Origin: Carnobacterium jeotgali MS3
GTDB lineage: Bacteria > Bacillota > Bacilli > Lactobacillales > Carnobacteriaceae
DNA length: 64,000 nucleotides
NCBI RefSeq assembly: GCF_000745125.1
Contig: NZ_JQNF01000003.1
Coordinates: forward strand, 432,056 to 496,055
Reading direction: 5' to 3'
In this document: in pieces, positions 57,428 to 64,000 of the stretch
Layout of the letters: every line of letters starts with the position of its first letter
Numbering within the stretch: position 1 is the stretch's first letter
Notes under the pieces: model-generated
What the model was told of the DNA's origin: nothing
Seen by the model: the letters and a program-made list of their open reading frames with translations, nothing else
Database searches by the model: none
Program-made: the position numbers and the translations under genes

Positions 57428-58780
57428 TTATTTTACAAAGAATGCTTCATATAAGGCTTTTATTGCCAGATCTTCGTGTTTTGCTTGAATACCAAACATA
57501 ACACTCACTTCAGAAGCACCTTGGTTGATCATATCAATATTGATGTTATTTTCAGAAAAAGCTGTCGCTGCTTTAGACATTGTATACATCTTATCACGCA
57601 TACCTTCGCCCACGATCATAATTAATGCAATGTTGTGTTCGATTTTCACACTATCTGCGTCCAAATCTTCTTTAAGTTGAACCAACAGTGATTGTTCTTC
57701 TTCTGCAGTCATTTGATCCGTATGCAAGATAATGGTTAAATTATCGATTCCTGAAGGCATATGTTCATAACTGATGCCTCTTGATTCCAATATTTCTAAT
57801 ACTTTACGTCCAAAACCAATTTCACGGTTCATCAAATACTTGTCAATATAAATACTGCTAAAACCGCTAGAACTAGCAATTCCAATCACGCCTTGCTCAG
57901 TCATTTGTCTTTCTTTCATAATACGCGTTCCCGGAGCAGATGGGTTATTTGTATTTTTAATTTGAACTGGAATACCTAATTTGAACGCGGGTTGCAAAGC
58001 TTCATCATGTAAAACAGAAAAACCACCATACGAAAGTTCGCGCATTTCACGGTAAGTTAGTTCCTTAATACCAATAGGACTTTCAACTACATGAGGATTA
58101 GCAGCAAATATGGCATCTACATCTGTAAAGTTTTCATATAGCTCCGCTTGGATTCCATTTGCCAAAATCGAACCCGTAATATCTGAACCGCCTCTTGAGA
58201 AAGTACACACTTTTCCATCTTGTGTGTATCCGAAAAAACCTGGAAAGACAATGACTTCTTCACTAGCACGCAATTTGTATAACCTGTCATAACTCTCAGG
58301 TAAAACTTGTGCATTTCCTGGTTCATTCGTTACGATTAATCCAGCTTCTTGAGGATCCATATAACGAGTTGGAATGCCTTCTTGATTAAAAAAAGCTGCA
58401 ACTAACTTGGCATTATTATTTTCGCCACTTGCTTTAAATGCATCTAAATAATAATCGGGTTCATTTTTATTGCCCTTAACCAAATCTTCTAAATTGGTTT
58501 TGATTTCATCAATGATTTTCGTTCCCAAACCTAATTCTTCTGCAATATCTTGATAACGCGCAATAATCTTACCCAATACTGCGCTAAAATCATGCCCTAC
58601 AAGAGCTTTCATACCAAATCCAATCAATAAGTCGGTTACCTTTTCATCTTCTGTTGAACGCTTACCAGGAGCTGATACGACAACAATTTTTCTTGCAGCA
58701 TCCGCTTTTACAATTTGTACTACTTTTTTCAACTGACTTCCTGAAGCTAATGAGCTTCCACCAAATTTAATCACGTTCAT
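57428..58780 (-). CDS. aspartate kinase
   Basis: 450 residues; start at ATG 58780, AAAGG upstream (a TTG directly before it gives one extra codon). Starts M-N-V-I-K-F-G-G-S-S-L, the kinase signature, with F-S-R-G-G-S-D-I-T-G near 197-206. Two ACT domains at about 300-450 indicate feedback control. First step from aspartate to lysine, threonine and methionine. No lysine riboswitch in front. Confidence 0.92.
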   Translation of the reverse strand: MNVIKFGGSSLASGSQLKKVVQIVKADAARKIVVVSAPGKRSTEDEKVTDLLIGFGMKALVGHDFSAVLGKIIARYQDIAEELGLGTKIIDEIKTNLEDLVKGNKNEPDYYLDAFKASGENNNAKLVAAFFNQEGIPTRYMDPQEAGLIVTNEPGNAQVLPESYDRLYKLRASEEVIVFPGFFGYTQDGKVCTFSRGGSDITGSILANGIQAELYENFTDVDAIFAANPHVVESPIGIKELTYREMRELSYGGFSVLHDEALQPAFKLGIPVQIKNTNNPSAPGTRIMKERQMTEQGVIGIASSSGFSSIYIDKYLMNREIGFGRKVLEILESRGISYEHMPSGIDNLTIILHTDQMTAEEEQSLLVQLKEDLDADSVKIEHNIALIMIVGEGMRDKMYTMSKAATAFSENNINIDMINQGASEVSVMFGIQAKHEDLAIKALYEAFFVK

Positions 58781-59093
58781 CAAAGTAACATCCTTTATTA
58801 TTTTTTATTTACTTTCATTCATCACTGGACAAGGGAAAGAAGTATATTCCTACATTTTGGACTGTTTTTCGTTGAGAATCAAGTCTTTCTATCTATTTAA
58901 TCAAAAAAGCAGAAATATTATTTCATTTTGTCTTTTTATCATTTAGTAATCTATTTAACATCAATTTGACATCAAAATAATACTTTAGTCCCTATTTAAT
59001 TCCCCAAAATAAGCATATAATAAAGTAGTTGACATTCAACGTTTTATTTTATAGATGCACTTATTTTATTACTTATTATGGGAGAAAAAAATT
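58781..59093. other. divergent intergenic region
   Basis: AT-rich. Contains TTGACA-like sequences at 58966-58971 and 59029-59034 and a TATAAT at 59016-59021, on the plus strand. Nothing that looks like a lysine riboswitch or T-box for the aspartokinase gene. Confidence 0.5.
59029..59057 (+). promoter_or_regulatory. promoter of the DUF4828 gene
   Basis: TTGACA (59029-59034), 17-base spacer, TAGATG (59052-59057). An alternative -10 TATAAT lies just upstream at 59016-59021. Confidence 0.4.
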
Positions 59094-59468
59094 ATGAAAA
59101 TGAATAAATACATCAATCTTTTCTTAGGTTTTTCTGTTGTTGCAGGATTGCTGGGAAATTCTGTTTCAAAGAAAAAGAACGGCTTATCTAAATCAATCTC
59201 TATGAAAGATCCTCTTGCTCCTTTCATCGGGACTTGGAGTAATCAAGAACTAGACGAAAAACAGCGTCTTTTAAAAATAACAAAAGAAGGAAATTTTGTT
59301 ATTAATGACCAACCTATTTTAGGTAGCATTACTTCTATCTCCTCACAACAACTTGTCTTCACGGATCATTTTGGGTATGAATTGATTGCTAAGCGTCAAG
59401 CAAATGATACATTATCTTTTTATGACGATGCCGATGAGAAAAATTATTTATTTGTTTTAACAGAGTAA
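59094..59468 (+). CDS. DUF4828 family protein
   Basis: 124 residues from ATG 59094 with GGGAG about nine bases before; an upstream ATG at 59055 has no site. N-terminal hydrophobic segment (about 5-18), then a beta-rich domain: F-I-G-T-W-S-N near 42-48, Q-L-V-F-T-D-H-F-G-Y near 86-95, and S-F-Y-D-D-A-D-E near 107-114. This matches DUF4828 of Lactobacillales as I know it. Function unknown, probably membrane anchored. Confidence 0.7.
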   Translation: MKMNKYINLFLGFSVVAGLLGNSVSKKKNGLSKSISMKDPLAPFIGTWSNQELDEKQRLLKITKEGNFVINDQPILGSITSISSQQLVFTDHFGYELIAKRQANDTLSFYDDADEKNYLFVLTE

Positions 59469-59610
59469 AATCTATCCATGATACTAACCTCATGGATAGG
59501 TTTTACTTTTTTCGTTTTCTTGAACTGCACTAGTGAAAAAAAGTTCTGCAGACGTTATGGTATAATAAATAATCAACTTATTTTCTACTGCTCAGAAAGG
59601 AGTAATGCTC

Positions 59611-59967
59611 TTGTTTCAATACCTTTTAATCGGACTAATTGTCTTTTACGTAATGGGAAATTTATTAGCCTTACGTCATTTTGGCGCTTATGATTTTGAA
59701 AGTCAATTCGTTCGTATCTTCCTTGTAAATGATCGAAGAATCATAAAAAATATCAAAGCTAAACCGACCATTCCTTTAATAAAAAAATTAAAACAAATTT
59801 TTAGTTTGCAATTAATCGCTAAAATCGTGATTTATTCGCTATTTGTTCATTTTTATCTTAATAATAATACCGCTGTGAGTATTTCTGTTTTAGCTGTGTT
59901 ATTTGTTTGCAATATTCTTTTTGATTTACAAACGAACAAAATTGTTAATAAAGCAACTAAAGCCTGA
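59611..59967 (+). CDS. hypothetical membrane protein
   Basis: 118 residues from TTG 59611; AAAGGAG ends about eight bases before it and the ATG at 59605 is too close. Three hydrophobic segments (about 2-18, 65-80, 84-104) with a basic loop between the first two. No family recognised. Confidence 0.65.
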   Translation: MFQYLLIGLIVFYVMGNLLALRHFGAYDFESQFVRIFLVNDRRIIKNIKAKPTIPLIKKLKQIFSLQLIAKIVIYSLFVHFYLNNNTAVSISVLAVLFVCNILFDLQTNKIVNKATKA

Positions 59968-59984
59968 ACAGAAGCGTCTAAGAT

Positions 59985-60033
59985 AAAAAGAGCTCTAAAC
60001 GAAGAGTGATACTTCTCGTTCAGAGCTCTTTCT
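59985..60033. terminator. bidirectional terminator
   Basis: AAAAAGAGCTCTAAACGAAGAG ... CTTCTCGTTCAGAGCTCTTTC; long imperfect stem. Serves the 59611 gene and oppA. Confidence 0.8.
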
Positions 60034-60063
60034 ATTTAGTCTTGTTTATAAATAAGTCACTTT

Positions 60064-61737
60064 TTAGTGAGATTCAATATAAGCATCTTTGTAGCTGTAT
60101 TTAGCTCCAACTTGGTAGTTATAGATATCTTTAACATATTCTTTTTGCAATGTTGCTGCTGCTCTTTGGAAAAGAGGAGCTACGCCAGCTTCATCTAATA
60201 AGATTTTTTCTGCATCAAGCAAGTTTGTCCAACGTGCATCAACATCTGTTGCATTTTCACCTTTAGATAAGGCAACTAATTTATCAAATTCTGCATTGCT
60301 GTAGCTTGAACGGTTATATGGACTTTCTGATGTCATTAAATCAATAAAGTTAACTGGATCAGCAAAGTCTGCTCCCCATCCACCTAAAGCTAAATCATAA
60401 TCTTGTTTTGTTTGTAATTCTAAACGAGCTTTGAATGGAACATTTTTCAGTGTGATTTCTACACCAGGTAAGTTTGTTTCAATTTGGTCTTTCATGTAAG
60501 CACCGATTTTTTTGTTTGATTCATCATCATCACCAAGTAATTCTAATGTTACCGTATCTGTACCTAGTTCAGATTTAGCGGCTTCCCAGTATTTATTAGC
60601 TGCATCTTTATCAAACGTTAGATAGTCGCCAGACTCTGCACGGAAATCTTCTCCAGTCGTTGGATTTGCTGCTAATTCAGCAGGCACAAGTCCTCCTACT
60701 TTTTGAGAACCATTAGCTAAGATTTCATTAACCAATAAATCATGGTCATAAGAAGTTGCAATAGCTTTACGTAAGTTTTCATTTGCTAAGAGTGTTTCTT
60801 TGCCATCTCGTTCTTGATTCAATTGAAGATAAGACGTTCTTGCTTCTGTTTCAACTGTGTAGTCTGCATTATCTTGGTATTGTTTAGCAAATTCACCTGT
60901 TAAATTAACACGATCAATTTGACCAGAATCATATAAATTTAACGCTGTTGACGTTTCTTTAATAACCTCAACATTAATCTCTTCTAAAGCAACATTTTCA
61001 GCATCCCAATAATCTTCATTCTTTTCGTATGTCCAGTTTAGATTCGTTCCATCCCATTTAGTGAATGTGAACGGTCCATTAAAGACCATTGTTTCTGCTG
61101 AAGTTCCATAATTATCACCTTGTTCTTCTACAAATGCTTGATTTTGAGGGAAGAATGTAGGGAATGCCATTAATGAAATGAAATAAGGTACTGGCGTTTC
61201 CATTGTCACTTTCAATTCATAATCGCCTACTGCTTCTACGCCTAATGTTTCAGGATCAGCCTCACCTGAAATGATACTTGATGCATTTTTAATTCCTTCA
61301 AATAAGTAAGAATAAGAAGCAGCTGTTTCAGGATTAACAACACGTTTCCAAGCGTAAACAAAATCTTTAGCTGTTACAGGGTCACCATTTGACCAAGTTG
61401 TGTCTTCACGCAATTTAAAAGTATATTCTAAGCCGTCTTCGCTAACTGTTGCTTCATCTTCAGCTAAAGCAGGAATGGGTTGGCTGTCTTTATCAAGACG
61501 ATACAAGCCTTCATTGATGTTATTAAAAACAGTAAAACTTACTGTATCTGTAGCTAGTGCTGTATCCCCAGTCGGTAATTCAGCAATTTCAACTAAATTT
61601 AATACTTGCTCTTCTGCTAAATTACCTTCACTTGAGCTTGAACTGCCTTTTTCGCTTTCTGCGTCATTTCCACAAGCTACTAATAAACCAGCTGTTAACA
61701 CTAATGCACCTGATTGCCACCACTTTTTCTTTTCCAT
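60064..61737 (-). CDS. oppA: oligopeptide ABC transporter substrate-binding lipoprotein
   Basis: 557 residues. Lipoprotein signal with L-L-V-A-C lipobox (C22), acidic/serine linker, then the SBP family 5 domain: N-I-N-E-G-L-Y-R near 72-79, T-F-K-L-R-E-D-T-T-W-S-N-G-D-P-V-T-A-K-D-F-V (signature near 110-131), and D-Y-D-L-A-L-G-G-W near 459. Binds peptides outside the cell and delivers them to an Opp permease not encoded in this window. A second symbol in use is dppE. Confidence 0.93.
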   Translation of the reverse strand: MEKKKWWQSGALVLTAGLLVACGNDAESEKGSSSSSEGNLAEEQVLNLVEIAELPTGDTALATDTVSFTVFNNINEGLYRLDKDSQPIPALAEDEATVSEDGLEYTFKLREDTTWSNGDPVTAKDFVYAWKRVVNPETAASYSYLFEGIKNASSIISGEADPETLGVEAVGDYELKVTMETPVPYFISLMAFPTFFPQNQAFVEEQGDNYGTSAETMVFNGPFTFTKWDGTNLNWTYEKNEDYWDAENVALEEINVEVIKETSTALNLYDSGQIDRVNLTGEFAKQYQDNADYTVETEARTSYLQLNQERDGKETLLANENLRKAIATSYDHDLLVNEILANGSQKVGGLVPAELAANPTTGEDFRAESGDYLTFDKDAANKYWEAAKSELGTDTVTLELLGDDDESNKKIGAYMKDQIETNLPGVEITLKNVPFKARLELQTKQDYDLALGGWGADFADPVNFIDLMTSESPYNRSSYSNAEFDKLVALSKGENATDVDARWTNLLDAEKILLDEAGVAPLFQRAAATLQKEYVKDIYNYQVGAKYSYKDAYIESH

Positions 61738-61803
61738 AGTTAAATCCCCCTGTTTTCTTATCCGTTTTTAATCTCTCTCTAATAAAATTAGAACTTGATA
61801 ATA

Positions 61804-61832
61804 AATATACACATTCTTGTTCTTATTTGCAA
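61804..61832 (-). promoter_or_regulatory. oppA promoter
   Basis: Minus strand TTGCAA (61827-61832), 17-base spacer, TATATT (61804-61809). Confidence 0.6.
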
Positions 61833-61872
61833 GCTTTTTTACAAAGCTTTTTTTCAAAAAGATTAACTTTTA

Positions 61873-61902
61873 TTGACAACTGAATACTTTTACCTTTATG
61901 CT
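61873..61902 (+). promoter_or_regulatory. promoter of the DsbA-like gene
   Basis: TTGACA (61873-61878), 18-base spacer, TATGCT (61897-61902). Confidence 0.5.
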
Positions 61903-61937
61903 TATCATTAGTAAGCAACTATTAGGAGTGATACAGG

Positions 61938-62565
61938 ATGAAAATAGAAGTATGGTCAGATTTTGTTTGCCTTTTTGTTACATTGGAAAACGTCATTTAG
62001 AAGCAGCTATAAAAGAGCGCACCGATGTAGAAAATTGAATTTCATAGTTATGAACTAGATCCCACAGCACCTGAAAAAGTTGAAGGAAATATGGAAGATT
62101 ATTTCGCTGATCACAAAGGAATGAGTGTTGAACAAGCTCATTCTATGATTCAACAAGTTACTCAAATGGCTAATAACGTCGATCTAGATTACCATTACGA
62201 AAACGATTCAGCATGGGAAATACTCTGAAACCACATCGTTTGTTTCAATATGCTAAAGAACATGGTAAAGGAAATGAATTTATGGAACTAGCAAAAAAAG
62301 CTTATTTCATTGAAGGGAAATGGTTAAATGATGATGACTTTTTAGTTCATTTAGCCACTTCGATTGGATTAGATGAAACAAAAGTTAAAGAACGTTTATC
62401 TTCAGAAGCTTATTTAGATGCCGTACGTTTGGACCAAGCCAAAGCAGCTGAAATTGGTGTTCAAGGTGTTCTTTCTTTGTTATTGATGAACAATATGGCA
62501 TCAGTGGAGCACAACCTATTGAAGTATTTGAACAAGTATTAGCAGAAATAGACGCAAAAAAATAA
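61938..62565 (+). pseudogene. DsbA-family (FrnE-like) oxidoreductase, four frameshifts
   Basis: With single-base corrections this reads as a complete thioredoxin-fold DsbA family protein of about 210 residues. ATG 61938 with AGGAG before; M-K-I-E-V-W-S-D-F-V-C. One C missing at 61970-61971 removes the frame of the C-P-F-C active site. One A too many lies in the A-run 62031-62034 (before E-F-H-S-Y-E-L-D-P). A shift near 62214-62222 precedes N-T-L-K-P-H-R-L. One C is missing near 62471, in the G-V-P-F-F cis-proline motif. It ends I-D-A-K-K and stop at 62563. The protein sequence between breaks is fully typical with no other decay. Either a very recent pseudogene or sequence error. Confidence 0.8.
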
Positions 62566-62652
62566 TTGAATGACTGATATAAATATTTTAATTTGATGCG
62601 TTTCACGAAATAGTGTTCTACTGTTTGGAATGTAATTATTAATTAAACAACC

Positions 62653-62693
62653 AAAAAACCCTCAGAAATTAGCGCTAATTTCTGAGGGTTTTT
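62653..62693. terminator. bidirectional terminator
   Basis: A near-perfect palindrome: AAAAAACCCTCAGAAATTAG / CTAATTTCTGAGGGTTTTT. Between the two convergent broken genes. Confidence 0.95.
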
Positions 62694-62712
62694 ATTTTTT
62701 TCAACTAGTAAA

Positions 62713-63989
62713 TTAGATTAATGCAATAGCGATCATTGTAAGCAAGATAAAAATGATACAACGTGCATAGCTTTTTTCACTTTAAATAAATCACCTTGTG
62801 CTAATTTGAAAATTGGATAAGCTACGAAACCAAATGCTAATCATCAGCAATACTTGACGTTAAAGGAATCATAACCACAATCAAAAATGCCGGGAACCAT
62901 TCACTAAAATCATCAAATGGCATATACTTCAAATTCCCCATCATGATGGCACCTGTAATAACAATTACGGGTGACAATGCTGCGTTTGGAATATAAGACA
63001 ACAGCGGAGTAAAGACTAATGAAAGTAAAAACAATCCTCCAGCAAAAATAGCTGTTAAACCTGTTTTCCCTCCAGCTTTAATTCCTGAAGCACTTTCTGC
63101 TGCTGGAAAGTTGGACTTGTTCCGAGTAAAGCCAGATACAAGAGTCATGACTCCGCTGACTTTGAATGCACTGGTATAACGCGGTTTTATCTTCTAACAT
63201 TCCTTCAAATAACCCAATCGATTCAAAGATCAAGATCATTGTCATAGAGAAAATGGCTATTAAAGAAGGTAAAGTAAAGACAGCTGAGAAATCTAGCGCT
63301 CCTAAAAGTGCTGGGAACTCTGTGATGTTTCCCAATGAGAATGAAGAAACACCTGCTTTATGAATACCAGTCACTAGCGAAATAAGTGTGATCACAACAA
63401 TTCCAATAAAGAAGTTTCCAGGTACATTTCTTAAGTACAATACGCCAGATAAAAAGATTCCAATAACGGCCAATAATACAATTGGATCCGATAGATCGCC
63501 TAAGACTGCAAATGAGTCTGCTCCTCCATCAACAAGAATACCGCCATTTTTTAATCCTAGTACAACTAAAAACAAGCCTATACCAGCTGTGATTCCGTGC
63601 TTTAATGAATCAGGAATAGCATCTGCTAACAGTTTACTAATTGAAGTATATCCGACAACAATAAACAATAATCCCGATACGACAATAACAGATAATGCTT
63701 GCTGCCATGATAGCCCCATTGCTCCAACAATTGTATACGTAAAGAATGCATTGATCCCCATACCTGGTGTTAAGACCAGCGGAGCATTTCCCCATAATCC
63801 CATAACAATACTTCCAATAGCTGAAACGAGTATTGTACTAAAAACACTTAACTCGGCTGGAATACCTGCATCAGCTAGTATTAAAGGATTTACGATAATT
63901 ATATAAGATAATGCAAAAAAGGACGTAAATCCTGCTAACATCTCTTGTTTGATACTTGTTTGTTTCTCTTTCAATTTAAAATAATTCAT
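62713..63989 (-). pseudogene. NCS2-family purine permease, several frameshifts
   Basis: Read on the minus strand from ATG 63989. The first 270 residues are intact and typical of PbuG/PbuO (A-G-F-T-S-F-F-A-L-S-Y-I, T-P-G-M-G-I-N-A-F-F near 74-83, F-E-S-I-G-L-F-E-G). Then come an extra T near 63179, an extra C at 63125 and a missing T in 63107-63109. The last two compensate each other, so that the conserved G-T-S-P-T reads R-N-K-S-N. A missing base near 62842 introduces TAG, and one more indel lies near 62770. Corrected, it runs on to L-T-M-I-A-I-A-L-I and TAA at 62713-62715, a normal length of about 425. The substrate is probably hypoxanthine/guanine or adenine. Confidence 0.8.
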
Positions 63990-64000
63990 TATTTCTGCTC

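Noticed and set aside
58781..59093. lysine riboswitch or T-box upstream of aspartokinase
   Set aside because: No conserved core or long structured leader found; the ATG is preceded by a simple AT-rich leader.

Overview
The window looks like a chromosomal segment of a low-GC Gram-positive bacterium of the order Lactobacillales. A Carnobacteriaceae member (Carnobacterium-like) is my best guess. This rests on the AT-rich composition, AGGAGG-type ribosome binding sites, the conserved block tdk-prfA-prmC-sua5-glyA-upp-atp, LtaS, MurT/GatD, EpuA and DUF4828-type proteins. The genus is inference. I see no rRNA, tRNA, CRISPR array, insertion sequence or phage gene.

Layout. 1-4.5 kb is a loose, AT-rich accessory stretch: a gene running off the left edge, a small DUF3953-like membrane protein without a standard start codon, an EamA transporter, a membrane-protein/Xre-regulator pair behind a perfect palindromic operator, and a membrane diguanylate cyclase. 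4.5-13.2 kb is envelope related: VanZ-like protein, LtaS, an FtsX-like permease paired with an ABC-ATPase homologue that has lost every ATPase motif, a two-component system, a LysM-3D wall protein and a short SsbB. 13.3-30.4 kb is a core block read on the minus strand: tdk, prfA, prmC, sua5, glyA, upp, the F1Fo ATP synthase operon (atpB-E-F-H-A-G-D-C, no atpI), DUF1146, murA, mbl, epuA. 30.5-32.6 kb is murT-gatD on the plus strand.

32.6-64 kb is mixed metabolism and transport: manA, a serine hydrolase, VOC proteins, a metallo-hydrolase, a heterodimeric ABC exporter, azoreductase, an M20 amidohydrolase, an AI-2E family protein with an orphan sorbitol-type IIA, a TagF-like protein, a lactonase, a ring-cleaving dioxygenase with a flavin reductase, an ABC-2 exporter, crr, a GH3 glucosidase, YeiH, UppP, aspartokinase, OppA, and two genes broken by single-base indels at the right end (a DsbA-like protein and an NCS2 purine permease).

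How the genes fit together. Much of the window serves the cell envelope: lipoteichoic acid (LtaS), peptidoglycan precursors and their amidation (MurA, MurT/GatD, UppP), elongation (Mbl), wall remodelling (3D protein) and teichoic-acid-like transfer (TagF-like). Matches to the WalR box lie in the ltaS promoter and upstream of the 3D gene, which suggests shared control by the essential WalKR system. The least explained items are the ATPase-dead ABC pair, a putative small RNA with an anti-Shine-Dalgarno motif at about 35.9-36.0 kb, and two enzyme homologues lacking their catalytic residues (TagF-like and GutA-like).
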